A stretch of 64,000 bases of DNA, from positions 5,589,030-5,653,029 of the forward strand of contig JAAONU010000004.1 of the NCBI GenBank assembly GCA_012932295.1, read 5' to 3'. This DNA comes from Cyclina sinensis. Taxonomy: Eukaryota; Mollusca; Bivalvia; Venerida; Veneridae. Positions 34,799 through 49,800 of this stretch are shown here, in pieces (within the stretch, counting starts at the first letter, position 1; the number at the start of each line of letters is the position of its first letter). The position numbers were made by a program, and so were the translations under genes. Under the pieces are notes generated by a model. It made no database searches. It was not told where the DNA came from and saw nothing but the letters and a program-made list of their open reading frames with translations.

Positions 34799-37700
34799 CT
34801 GGAAAGAACAGAAATATAAATTTTAGAAAACTAAACATACATGCGTCAGTAGAATGTTTGTTTCCCGTTTAAAATTATCAAGATGCATGATGGGAAAGAA
34901 AAAATGCCGAAATTCCCGCTATTTTTTATATTATTTACATCTAAAGCCCGAGACAGAGTATCTAAAAGACTTCTGAATAATATACTGTTTATTTCATTCC
35001 GACTTACTTCCAGTCTTTCTAGAATATTCAAAGAAATCAAAGTATTTTTGCAAGACAATTTGTATCAGCAATTATAATTTCAGGTGCTTCATGACAAACA
35101 GTGGAAATTTCTGCTCAACTTAAGATAACGATTTGTCTCATTTAAAGCAGAAGTTTAGGAATGTGAAAATGTCCTTAGAAAAAACATGACAGAATAAGTC
35201 TGTCAATAACTAGCCTTAAATGTTTTTTTTTTATCTCAGAAAAATCAACTATAATGATTATGTTCATCACGAATATTAATCACTAAATGTACCTTCAACA
35301 CTTTTTATTCCAAAGCGTTCAATATTTGGATCAATGTCACCATTAAAGGCAGGCAAGACATTGGGCTGAGGGCTGTCAGGTGGGGTGGGGGCAAATCCAC
35401 CAATGTCTGGCACATCATTATCGTATTCTACCCCATTCTCCTCATCCCCGCTGACTGCTTCATCCGAGTCGGTATTCGGTGGGTTTAATTCCGGTCCCTC
35501 TGGATCTATTCGGTCACAATCGTGAATTCCCACAATTAAACTGTAATCCATAAGGTGTAAACTTGCCAAAAACTGCAAGAAAGTAACAAGACTTATAACA
35601 TCAAGTTTCAATGATGTAAAAATAAAAGGAAAAATGAATCTGATCAGAGGATTATTTTGGCACAAAAATCAATCTTATTTCTTACAGAAAGCAACACACT
35701 AATATGTTTTTTAGTCTAACTTCTTCTTTGCATTCTATATTCATGATTCAAGGTACTACGTTTGCTTCACTTAAAATATAAGAATTTGCTTTGACAATAA
35801 ATAATGTCATATTGACAGCGTTTGACAGATACTGTAAGTGGCAACTGTCGAACGGGCAAACTTCCTACATGTTTACAAAGATTAAATCACCTTCTAAGGT
35901 AAAGATGTTGCAAAAACAAACCAAACCCTAAACACATTCCAAAGGGGACAACAAAAAATGACTACAGATTCTACAAAAACATTTAGTAATCACCTCAACA
36001 TCCTTGGTTAAATGTTCTATCAATGTCACCTTGGCTTCCGCTCCAATGTGTATCTTTCCACCGTCGGTGAGGAAATCATTGTCTTTAAATGTAGGCAGGT
36101 CTTTTGCCTGAAAATAGATACTTCCTCGTTTATTTAAATCACCTCTGCGTGTCTAATACTACTTTTAATCAGCAGAAGATTTTATTTCTTTCTTTTTATA
36201 TCTCTTCTTTCTGTCATGGTCATGATAGCGGCTTCTCCTGACCGCCAACGGTTTCCAGATACCCCTACTGTTATGTGGAAGCTTTTAACAGCAGCAAGTC
36301 CCTCCTGTAAAAATGTCAATAAATGACGACTACCATTGTTAATAACGATTGATAACATGTCTCATTCTCATAAAACAATCAGTGGCTTATAAACTGACAC
36401 AGCAAATTGATCTAATAAGATCGAAAGAATTCATATGAAAGGTAAATGTTCACTTGTTTTGAAATCATAAGAGAGCTCTTTAGAATGTCTTACCTTTTCT
36501 TTGTCACTAGCACATCTGTCTACCGTTGAACCCTGAAAATAAAACAAAGTTTAGCTACATTAGAACAAGGCTCAAACACATGAATTCTTCAACCGTTTTG
36601 TTCACTTTTCACCAAACCTTGCAGACTTGAACTGTTACCAATAGAGAAAGTGAAAAGTCATAGGTCATTATCATTGCCATGACAAGTTATCAGTCCTACT
36701 TCAGAAATTTTGCAAACTGATATAATTCAATGAACAACAGTGAGATTAATCAACAATATGGTCAATTCTTAAACTTTTAAGGTTGTTTCACTATCAGATG
36801 ATTGACTGTTAGAGATATCTTTTGTAAATTTTTATCATACTCCGACTGCTAGAATAAACAATGCATCTATAACATTTCTTATCATTATTTTCATCTCATG
36901 GATGTCATACCTCTCAACATCAAAAAACTGTTACCACCAGCATCTATAAGGTCAAAACAAAGTCTAAAAAACTCAACAAAGTTACCAATTAGAAATTTGT
37001 CTTGGGATGAATATACTTCATCTATATTTTAAAATGCAATGAAAATCAAATGATCTACTAGACAGAATTACTGACTGAATTTTCTTATTTCCAAGAAAAT
37101 TAGCTGAATTTATGTCTCTGTTTATGGCTTTTTCTTGCAGTTTTATCATACAGTCTAGATGAAAGTAGCCCAGATAAAACAAAAATCACCCTTGTAAGGG
37201 TCTAGTTTATATTGTAAGAATGACATTTATCTATGGGGGGAAAAAAGGACATGGACGCACCTAATCTTTTTTCTGTACTTAAATCTAATAACAGAAGGGC
37301 ATAAACTAAGCCAGTTAAGTCTACATAATGTCATTCCTTACCAAACGCACCCGTTACAATCAAGACAGCCTGATGAAAATATCTGCCCTAATTTATACGC
37401 GACAATAAAATAAGCCATCTCCTTGGCATACACAAACACTGTTCTAACTGGCTAAAAATTACAAACTTCATAGATACGATCTGTCAAACCTGTAATTTCT
37501 CATCAATGCTGAATAACATTATCTTCCATGAATAAATATCCACATTCCACTGATAATACAATATTTCTATCAGTTGTACATAATGTGAATTTAAGTGAAT
37601 TTAGAAATGTCCATTCATCATAGTGTATTTGCTGTTGCTTCTCAAATACAGATAAGTAAAGTTTGATAGCTCTGTGATTCAAAGCCTAGTCAAAGAAAAC

Positions 37701-40700
37701 AGCTTAAGTCAAGTTCAAACAAAACAAATTCTTGGAAATGATACACAATTTATGCTGCCTTAGTTCAACCGTGAATGGGTACCAGTTATAGTTACTGGTT
37801 CCCTCTCAAACCACACTAGTGGGAGGGAGAGAGGGAGAAGTTACAAGAGCTTTTTGTGCAACTGCACTTAAACAAATTTAATAAAAACAGAATTACATTC
37901 TCTAACTCACCTTTAGATCATATTTTTTGTGTAGCGGTAGTCGAGGACTGAACACATTTCTCATTATGACGAGGTAAGTCTCCACATCATTCACTGTGAT
38001 CCGGTACATACCAAGGTAATGCGGCAGTAAGGTCTGGGCATGGCATTCAACGATATGCTGTAAATATAAATTAGTCAATTGTTAGGTATAAATTCATCCT
38101 CTTTTTTTTTTTTTTTGGTTAGCATTACTAGAAGCCAAAATTGACATAGGCAACTAAACCTTATGAAATTATTTGAAAAGGACTTCCTTTTTCTTCCAAA
38201 TCTTTCAGAATTTTCCCGAAAATAATCTATGTTCAAGACAAACGGGAAAATCTGGCTCCTGAGGGTTTTTTTTCTTAGTGCAAATGTAGTATATAGTTTA
38301 TCTTGATTGTAGATTTTTAAAGCTCTTGTGACATGACAGAAACATATATGTAACAGGGAGATGGTCAAGATAAAATTTTACTGACTTCAGCCACCTATGT
38401 CTCTAACCCTACACCACTGAAGTCAACAGTTACATTTCGGCTTTCATTCAATTCTACAAATGATGCTAAGCCATATATTCTGGTCATAAAGAACAAAAGC
38501 AGCATAAATGAGGTACAAAACATTACCATGGCATTGGAAACATCACAATATTCAATATTTACATTTTTTTATCAGCATATTGTTTCATTTGAATTGGAAA
38601 ATTAAATTTCTGTTGTATATTAAACAATTTTTCATTGGTATTAATAACGTCTTCATAAATTTGCATTTGTATTTCATAATTTTCATTTATACTAGGAAAT
38701 TCCAATTCCTTTTGTAAAACCATATTTGTAAACAATGAATGTTACATTTTGAATACCACACGTTAAGCGCTGACTGCGATTTGTTTTAACTTATGTTTGC
38801 AATATGAGGAGGTCAGAAAGGTACACCTTCACAGAAGTACAATGTCATCTTCAAGTCAGAAAAAAAGATATGATTTGACTGTCTAAGTATTGTACAAACA
38901 GGTTGGATTATGTTTATCTCACTTTAGTACTGTGAAGGTCGTGCATTTGAAAATTTTTGATACACTCGGTGTTCGATGTCATTTCCTATCAGATAGCGGC
39001 TCTCAGCTTCTAGACTAAAATTATCTGATAAAGAGCTCCATTTGTTGCAATTATTTCACAAACAACAACTGTGTCTGGGTCATTTAGTTTTGTCGGGAAT
39101 GCTTTCATCAAATTACATACTAATGGTGTAATTATTCTAAATTTGATTCCATGAACATTCAATAACCCATCAAATATGAAACATGCTCATAACTGGCACT
39201 TGAGACAGTGTTATTCCAGACCTCTGAATCTATTATTTGGTTCAATAATGACAAAAAAAACCACACTATGGTCTTTCTGTTGAAACTTGTCTTTTTTCCT
39301 CAAAGGGAAACAAGAACTTGTAACATGTATTTATCCTGCTTTCTGATACCTTCCTATGTTCAAACCAGTACTCAGGTCAACAGTGTGGAATGCATGATGC
39401 CACTTTACACTCATTCCTGGTGAGGTTTGAATCAGAGGCCTCTGGACTAGGTGCCCACCACTCCCTATCTATATGACCAAAGCCCCCCACCCCCAAAAAA
39501 AAGAGTTTAATGATTGTTTTAGGTTGTGTGGGATAGTGCGATTTACAGAAAGCATCCACTTCAACAGAAATCCCTGGTTCTTTTTCCATGCTCAGCATGT
39601 AGTACCAATACACAGTGTAACAATACAACATGACTATGACATCACCAGGCATCAACACCAAGACAAAACTGTCAACATTGGCTCTGCTTGAAAACAGAAA
39701 ATTACCCGTAAGTATTTCATTTCTTAATCGATTTCTATGGGAGATGTGTCAGTTTAATGAGAAAAATATAGGATCTCCACCGGCAGCTGAGCCGTAAGCA
39801 CTATGTGAGTTTTCAAGCACTTGGAATTTGTTTGTATGTGAAAAAAGCAGCTCAGCTGCTGATAGAGGTCATGGGTAATTTTCTATTTTCAAGCGGAGCC
39901 AATGTTGACAGTTTTGTCTCGGTTCTGATGCCTTTAGTGACGTCACCATCACATGGTATTTCTACACTAAATACATTACACCTTGGTTACAGAAGACCTC
40001 AGATACATTAGAACTAAGATACATTACACCTCGGTTTTATCTCATCAAAAAGACAATTAGTTGTTTCAAAAGAGGAACGGGGAATAAAGTCACAACCCTG
40101 GATTGCAAGTCCATCAAATTACCACTAAACCTTTGATCCACCCCTCGCTTTTCCCTCAATCACATTTCTCAACAAAGGCCTTTTAATCAAGGCCACATGT
40201 TTCTAAGTCTTTAAAAATAAGTCTTAAAACAAGTACACAAGATATTTCCAATATCAAAATCAACATCTTCGGATAAAATATAAAACCATATTCAAATTAA
40301 AACATAAAACCAACATTTACAAGCTTTTAATTTCCTGTTTATTCTCAGTCATGTTTCATAAATCCACTAAATACAGAAACTTATTCGGCTTGTCTGAAAG
40401 AAAGGACAAAAAGAGATTAAATGAAGCATTAACAACCCTGAAGTCATTATTAACTGTTTACAATATTCCATTTAATTATCTGGTTCAGTTATGTGACATG
40501 TATGTCTGTGGGAAACATACTTAACAGTTCACACTACTACATTCTGTGCCTAACAGCCAAACATACCTAACAGTTTACACCACTACATTATGTGCCTAAC
40601 AGCCAAACATACCTAACAGTTTACACCACTACATTATGTGCCTAACAGCCAAACATACTTAGTTCACAGTACTACATTCTGTGCCTAACAGCCAAACATA

Positions 40701-40848
40701 CCTAACAGTTTACACCACTACATTATGTGCTTAACAGCCAAACATACTTAACAGTTCACAGTACTACATTCTATGCCTAAGGCCATCCTTAAAAAATTGT
40801 TTGTTTGCGGTAACGCGACCCAGAATTTTTAGTGTGGGTAGGTAGGTC

Positions 40849-40885
<37 letters not shown>

Positions 40886-43800
40886 TTACATACAAACAGG
40901 GCACCCTGCAGAATGATAATGCTCAACGTATACCTGGGCATCAGCCTACCTTATACTCAACTGATAACTTAATACTTTTCAGCAATAAACTTTATTTCTG
41001 GACATATTCATAAACTACATGTAAGTAACTGTGAGAATCAGAAAATGATCTATTTGGTAGTCCCCCTGGACACATTTCCAAACAATTTCATTAAAAACAA
41101 CTTTGGAACAGTGTTCAGTTTTTTTTCTGGTAATCTTCTTGTTCTTTCCTGAGTTTTTACACCTGTCACATAATGGTAACACCACTCTGTATGACTTAAG
41201 TGATTCCTCATCTCTCAGACCGTCTTCAGCACAGTAACAACAGATGTCCTGTCACCCAACAACCTACGATGTAGCAGAATAGTATTGCAGCTGTATTGGA
41301 ACGCGCCATAAAAGTACAACCTTTCCTAGACCTGCCCCAGGATCATAAGAGAGGACGTCCACAGGATGGGTGATGGACAGACCTTCAGTGTATCTTATTC
41401 TACTCATACTCATAAATGTTTCACACAAGTATGGAGATATTCATCAAAGAGCACTGGTACATAGTCTTCAGATTCTGACATAACTTGATCTAATATACTA
41501 TAACATGGTTTTACAAGACCAATACACTTTGGATATTGTTGAACAACAGCATTACCTCCAACTGGTCTTGCTGGATGAAGTAAAGACTGTCTGAATTTTT
41601 GTTTTGTGTTACTTTGATCTAGATAGATTTCATACTGATGTAAGCACACAGACAATGTATTCAAAGCTGCCCAGGATAGAGCAAATGTTGATGAGGACAA
41701 CCGATATACAAAATCAGCATGTTGTTTAAGCTCATGAGATGACAACTGTGGAGCCGAAATTTCTTCTTGAAATGGTTATACCCAGTGTATTTAGCAAACC
41801 TAGAAAAAGATACAGTACATACATGTTTCATCTTATTAAGTACATCTGAGAGCAGACAAAGCAGAAAACCTGACAGTTTATACTACAACATGATAAACTT
41901 TGGTTCTCATCTGACAGGCTGATATTGAAAAGTCTTCTGTTTTCATAAAAATGACTTGGCATGTGTTGGAGCCCTGTCATGCACTCTCATCTCATTTTAG
42001 TACCTTGTATGCCATTAGAATTTTTGGTACTTTGAATAAGAATTTGAAAAAAAATGAGGTCATTAAATATGAATGAGTAAACAAATTATATACTTTATAG
42101 CTTGCTTGCTAAAACATGGAAAATGAAGGACTTCGTTTTTAACATGGCATACACTCCTTGGAGAAATTCTGGATGTTGCTTATTACAAATTGAAAAACTA
42201 AAGATGCAAAGTTGGAAAAACAAATGGTAACTCAGGTTAAGTGTTAGTGATCAGACACCTTGCAGGAGGCCCCATTTGCTTGACTGAGAATGACAATTTC
42301 TCATATTGATATATTATTTCATGCAATACCTGAAAACCTCGGTTTATCTAATGGAATTTTGTGTGGCTTTATCCTCCCAGCAGAGCCCTGTGTAGACGTA
42401 AGAACACTGAAGGCATCTTTCGTTTGTCATGGGCTTTCATCTTCACAGACATTACCCAGAGCGTTCAAACTAATAGTGACATATTTCAAGCTTGAGTCCA
42501 AATCTGTCAGAATATTAACAGCGTCACACAGATCAGCATCAAACAGTTCTGTTGACGAAATCGTACTCGAAACTTTTACTTTCGCTTTCTCTTCAAAATT
42601 TTCATCCAGTTCAATTTTCATGCATTTTGGCAATTCAATCCCTTCGCAAGTCTAATTTAGTACAAATTGAACCACGTATGATCAGGACTAAATTAAAGTT
42701 TGGCATATTTTTGCTAAAGTCTCGCAAGAATCGTCGCATTTATGACGTTGACAGTTACAGAAAATTTACGATAGGCTCCGCCATCTTTCTTCAACAGCTG
42801 ATTAATGAACGCAAAGGAACAAAAGTACCGGAAATAACGGAAAGGATAAAAACCACCGGAATTTCGTTGGGACAAAAAAAAAAGTTTTGCCGGAGCCAAA
42901 AAAAAAGTTTGAGTCGGGCCAATCTTCGTGAGTCGGTCGCGTTACTGCAAACAAACAATTTTTTAAGGATGGCCTAACAGCCAATCAGCATCCAAAGATT
43001 TTTAAATTTTTTGGCCATTTATTCATGTATCTGAGCAATATTAAGTGAGTTCATTAAGTGACTGCATTAAATCGATGAATTGGCAGTCTCTGAAAACAGA
43101 AAAATGCGTCACACCTGAAACAGATCATTCCATGTCAGGTGAAAAGGGGAAACAGGTACAATTTCAATACCTTTCAAAAGCCCAACTTTCCTAAAGGCCT
43201 CCGACAGGCTGAAGGCCTTAATGGTACATGTACAAGTAATTAAGATCACGGGGCCTCTAAAAGCCTCACAACTTCCGTAGGTGACTGAATTCCTTTTTTT
43301 TAAACAACAAAAAAACGAAAAAATCAAACTTTTACGAACAACTTAATTACCTCAAAAAAAACTCAGCTGCCTGGTAAATAATATTGTCCATTTCGATCCT
43401 TTTTGACCTCTGCCTGTGTTGATTGAAACTCCCTTGCACTTAATTCATTCAAACTTCTAATATATGAACAACAACTTATACTTATCATGTGTTCTGTTTA
43501 ACAATATTTTCTAAGTAGGTCTCATTTAAAAACATAATGGTCAAGAGGCTAAAATTGTTATTGTAATCTTCAACAATGGACACTTAATGTTTGCTGTTTT
43601 TTTTCTTTTCCTCTTTCTAAACAGATTCTCCTTTAAAAAAAAATCCAACAAATACAGTGACCAATAGCATTTTTTTTTCTTTTGGTTTATACCGCCTCCT
43701 ACAAAGTTACCCCGCTAAATGACTGCTACTGGGCTTAAACTAGTACTTTTGGAATATCAAAAGTCACTTGATATTCTCACTTGATATTCCAGAACTCTAA

Positions 43801-46800
43801 CCCCCCAACCACTGCTTCTTCTAGTAAACATATTACATACAGCACAGTCATACTGTTGGAGTTATTTTAATGTCAATTTGGAGAAACATTTCCAATGGTA
43901 GGATACTACGTCATTGCACACCTGTTTTATGCTCTCTCGCGGACCATTTTTTTGTCAACAATCCATTGCTTGAAAGGTGAAATGGTCTTTTTCAATAAGA
44001 AATCTGTAGAGTTGCAAAAAATCATATTGTGCACTGAAGATTGGCTGTTATGCTGGTGTGGTGGAAGTTTTTTTCAGCATGCATTCAGAAAAAAACTTTC
44101 ACCCGTTTTCAGGCCTAAACTACATGTAGGATTTTACATTATAAAAATTCTTTACTTAAATACAAAGCACACAAGCCAATCTTCAGTGCACAACATGATT
44201 TTTTGCAACTCTTTTCTTACTGAAAAAGACCATTTTACCTTTCAAGCAACGGATCGTTGATCGGCCAGAGAGCATAAAACAGGTGGGTGATGACGTAGTA
44301 TCCTACTATTGATTTCGTATACTGCAAAAAGTTTTGACTAATCAATCTGGGGATAATTTGAGAAGAGGAAGCTAATTAAAAACAAACTGGTATCATACAG
44401 GGTATTCACTTAGAACTTACAGAAACCCATGCTCTGCCAGCAGGAATGTATTCTGGGCATGATACATACAATTCTATCTGAAAACACACCATGAACGTAA
44501 CTTGTTAAATAATTTCCAGAAATAATAATTTTATTAAAATATTTTCTCTCAAGTTGAATGATTTTTGGTCTATACTTAGTTCTGAGTTACTGCATTTAAG
44601 AGAAAAGCATATTTACTGCAATTTGTAAAACATACACTGACTTTAAAATTACACATTACTTTCTGTATCAATATAAAAATCGTAAGGATGATAGGGCAGA
44701 TACAACTCTTGTATGTTTACCCTCCATTTGTGCTGCATCATTAAACAACAGGGATTGGTATCATAATAGGACAAATTTCTTGTATATCAGTTTGCTGACG
44801 ATCTTTAAAAGAAGAGATTTTCTACAGTACATGGCGATTTAAAAAGTGCTGATTAGTTCTTTAAACGAGGCAACTGCATGCATTAATTGATCTTTGAGAA
44901 AGAACTGATGCAACAATGGTCAATTTCCTGGTGTTCAGCTGAATTATGGGTACATTTTTTTCTTCCTTTCCCTTTTTTTTTTCTTCTTAATGTTTCTTCT
45001 GATGTTCTTAACATCAGGGAAAAGACAGAAGAGACATTACTTCTGCAGCTTGGTTTTGTCTTGTCTGTCATCTGTCATAGCATTTCATTTTTTCTGATAT
45101 AATATGTAGTTCAATCATTCAATCATTTCAAAAGCTCTGCAGACCCTCACAAACTTTCTGGAACATTTTTTTCCCAACTTTTGTTTCCAAAAATAAATAA
45201 AAGGTTTTATGATATGCTGTGGTATCAATTTAAACTATCAAACTGCTTAATTTTATTTCAGCTGGCAAGAAAGTACTCCCCTTTTCCAGTCAAACTTGAT
45301 GATGTAAAGAAAAATGAATTCCACTACAAATTATAAATGGAAGTTTCTGAAAAAGGGAAATAACCAAATGAAATAAAATCACAGATTATAAACAAAACAA
45401 GTGTAGAGAACATTACTGATTGGTTTAAATACATCATTTTCTTTTAATGACAGATTAACTAACCTTTAAAATTAGGCAAAGCCAGGTTAAGTTTTATTTT
45501 GTTAGTTAAATGTCTTTGGTAAGTTCAAGTCCATGTGGGCACTTTAACATATCCACTGTCTGTAATATTGATTTAGATAAATTGAGATTAATTGTTTTTT
45601 AATGCACATAAAATATCAAAAAAACAGCATGAGTCATTCTGAAATGTCACTGTTCATAACAAATTGAGTAAAATATCAATCAAACACATGAAGGTTAAAC
45701 AGAGCTGAGATACTGTTTACAGACATTTACAAAGTTGCAGAACTAACATGTCACCAATATAATAACTACAGAGGCAGGCACATGTCATGAAGTAGGCATC
45801 GGAAATTACCTGTAAGCATATGTAACTTATCAGAGATATAATTCTATGATATGAGGTTACCAGACAAGCACAAATATCATGTATGCAGGCACTTGGTCTC
45901 AAACTAAGAACAAGCAACTTAAAAGTTACCATAAGGCACAAAAATATTAAGTACATAAACATACATATACATATATACAGGGCCTCATATAAGATGAATG
46001 TACCAATAAAGCATATAAATCATGACATTACATATCAGACAAAATATCCTGTGAAGTTACAAAGCAGCCGTATTGAAAGCTGATGAGCAATTCTGAATTC
46101 TGAAACAGAGCCCATCCTGGTAGCCTTCTGGTTTGATCCCCAGTAAGACATCTCCTGATGTGAGCTTTGCTGTTAAAATGGACATTAAACCCGGAGACCA
46201 CTCACTCAGGCAGAAACCTTAGCCAGCTAAATAGTGTCAAAAGTTATTTCACTTTTGTATCAGCAGTTTAAAACACTGTGTAGAAAGATCCATAACTTTT
46301 CTTGTACAAATTTATTGACATAAACAATAAACAAGAATATCATCAATAACTCCTGGCATCATGTTCAATCTGCTTATATATAACTGTAAGATTTTCCCAG
46401 ACCAATCGTCTTCACATTACCAATGAAGCATGTAAACGGAATAAATTCTGGGGACAAAAACCTGCAGAAGCTTACTTTGATATTCTCAGCACGCCTAAAC
46501 AGCACTCATATAGTCCTCAGGGTAATGCCTACTATAGAGAGAGGGAATGTGAGGGGATGAGACAGTTCACAACTAATAAATACTTCTTTTTTCGTTCTAC
46601 AGGCAAGTACATTTTCCAGTATTTCAGGGAACCCGATTTTCAAAAATACCTTATCATGTTCCTGAACCTTTTTTAACAATACTAAATATTTTTTCTTTTT
46701 TTTTTACTCAGAGATGTATCTTTATTAAACAGACAGCTCCTAACCAGTGACAATAACTAATACAAATTAAATTAAATGAATCCTTACTTTAGGTAAGTCT

Positions 46801-49800
46801 GTTTTGTTTTATTCCATCCAGAAAAGAAGAAAAATCATGGATTTAAATAGAACCTACGTAAAATGAACACAACAATTTCATGCTACAAGTAGATTCTCTA
46901 AACTCATAACCGGTTCCTTTAATAGGGCAGCTGTACCTAATGTTGCTTATAGGCTTAAATATAAGCTAAGTGAAATCTTCACACTATGTTCCAAGGATTT
47001 CCTTCTGGAAGCCATTTAGTACAGAAGCACCAAAAGGTGTTGACATATCACTGAGTGAGGGTAAACGATATTGCTATTTCCAGAAAACAAGCAAAAACAC
47101 TCCTCTAAAAAGATTCCTTTAATGGCCTCTCTAAAATGTCAAATGCTAACAAATTTCCAAACAGAGCACTTTGCTGACATGCAAACAAGTGATTTAACTT
47201 TGGAGATCAAACAACTCCATTCACATGAGAGACATATTAAGTCTTTCATGGCCAGTGTTAATTTGTGGCTGTATTATCTTAGAAAAACAGACTGCTACTT
47301 AGATCCTCTAGAAAAAGAAGTCAAAGATTTTCCCCACAAAGATCACCGCGCTAAAATGTATACCAAGTTTTAGCAGCATAGAAAATCTAGGCTACTACTA
47401 ACATCCCTGAGAAAAATCTAAAGCAATGTTTGGGGGGCAAGAATTATGAACAAATGACTGCTCTTTTGTAAGCAAAAACCTAAGGTATTTACACTTATTC
47501 ATGCAAACCTCTGGATAAAAAAGTAGCCTTCACCTCCTTAACTGCTTCTGGACCCTAATTTTACCCCTTCAGCATTACACTTCTATACCAGTCTATTTCA
47601 CTGTAGCTAAAGGAAGAAAATGCCAGTCAAATACAAAGTCCCTTTTGTTATCCTTTTTTCCATAAGATAAAAACATGCGCTAGGTTCAAATGAATGCCAT
47701 GCCCCTGGGGGCATTGACCTTTGACCCCATATCCTCTAAGTGTGTCTGGCGGGTAGAGCTCATCAAGGTGCATGCACCTGCAAAGTTTGGAAGCTGTAGG
47801 TGGAAGAACTTCCGTATTATGGTGAAGGATAAGTTTTGTGACCAACAAACAAACAGACTAACAAACAGACAGACCAAAAACAAAATCCTCCCTCCAGGGG
47901 CATAGTAAAAAGAATTTGTTAAGATTTAGGTTTTACTTCATCAACAAAACCAGTCATCAAAAACCATTCACCAGTTTCAATTTTCTATAAGCTTTTATTA
48001 CGGAAAAAAAATCTTAACAAGTACCATAGCAGTCATGAGTGACTATGGATTTCATTTTTATAGTGTAACAATAAATTCTTTAAAAGAAATTCACTTTGTC
48101 AATTATTGCAAAGGAAGTCCATCCTTGTATCAAAAGCAGTTAAAATGAACTTTGGTCTTTTAGCTAAGTGAACAATGCTAACTTATAAACCAATTAAAAC
48201 AGATGAATGATATATTTCTTTGTAAAAGAAATGTTGATTCAATATCATGCCTATTGAATAAGACTTCAATCATACTTTGTCTGAAGAATTAAGACTGTTA
48301 CTCTGCAAGTCTATCTTGTCACCTATTTCATAACTGCCAGTACCATTTACATTGATTACCTGTGTGGGGCATAAACTATATACAAGACCTTTGCATGGGG
48401 GTAAAGAAAATTATATAAACATCTGCAGGACATTACAAGTAACAAAATTAGGTCCAATCACTTGATATAGTTTACTTGTATCAACTGGTTATATTGCATG
48501 CTAAATAACTGTCAATACTGCTGGATGAACAACTGTCAATATTGCAGGCTGAACAACTGACAATACTGCATGTTGAACAACTGTCAATACTGCCAGCTGA
48601 ACAACTGTCAATATTGCTGGCTGTACAATCGTCAATATTGCAGGCTGAACAACTGACAATATTGCATGCTGAACAACTGTCAATATTGCAGGCTATACAA
48701 CTGTCAATATTACATGCTGAACAAGTGTCAATATTGCAGCTGAACAACTGTCAATACTGCCAGCTGAACAACTGTCAATATTGCAGGCTAAACAACTGTC
48801 AATACTGCCAGCTGAACAACTGTCAATATTGCAGGCTAAACAACTGTCAATATTACATGCTGAACAACTGTCAATATTGCAGGCTGAACAACTGTCAATA
48901 TTACATGCTGAACAACTGTCAATATTACATGCTGAACAAGTGTCAATATTGCAGGCTAAACAACTGTCAATACTGCCAGCTGAACAACTGTCAATATTGC
49001 AGGCTAAACAACTGTCAATACTGCCAGCTGAACAACTGTCAATATTGCAGGCTAAACAACTGTCAATATTACATGCTGAACAAGTGTCAATATTGCAGGC
49101 TAAACAACTGTCAATACTGCCAGCTGAACAACTGTCAATATTGCAGGCTAAACAACTGTCAATACTGCCAGCTGAACAACTGTCAATATTGCAGGCTAAA
49201 CAACTGCCAATACTGCCAGCTGAACAACCGTCAATATTGCAGGCTAAACAACTGTCAATATTACAAGCTGAACAACTGTCAATACTGCCAGCTGAACAAC
49301 TGTCAATACTGCCAGCTAAACAACTGTCAATATTGCAGCTGAACAACTGTCAATACTGCCAGCTGAACAACTGTCAATATTGCAGGTTAAACAACTGTCA
49401 ATACTGCCAGCTAAACAACCGTCAATGTTGCAGGCTAAACAACTGTCAATATTACAAGCTGAACAACTGTCAATACTGCCAGCTGAACAACTGTCAATAC
49501 TGCCAGCTAAACAACTGTCAATATTACATGCTGAACAACTGTCAATATTGCAGGCTAAACAACTGTCAATACTGCTGGATGAACAACTGTCAATATTGCA
49601 AACTGAACAACTGACAATACTGCATGTTGAACAACTGTCAATATTACAGGCTAAACAACTGTCAATATTACATGCTGAACAACTGTCAATATTGCAGGCT
49701 GAACAACTGTCAATATTACATGCTGAACAACTGTCAATACTGCCAGCTGAACAACTGTAAATATTGCAGGCTGAACAACTGTCAATATTGCAGGCTAAAC

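Noticed and set aside
41410..41745. 111-codon minus-strand frame inside the Harbinger-like element as a transposase
   Set aside because: No DDE motif or other family motif can be seen and it starts without an ATG, so no product is assigned.
43895..44260. 121-codon plus-strand frame
   Set aside because: It runs across the fold-back MITE and reads both arms of a palindrome.
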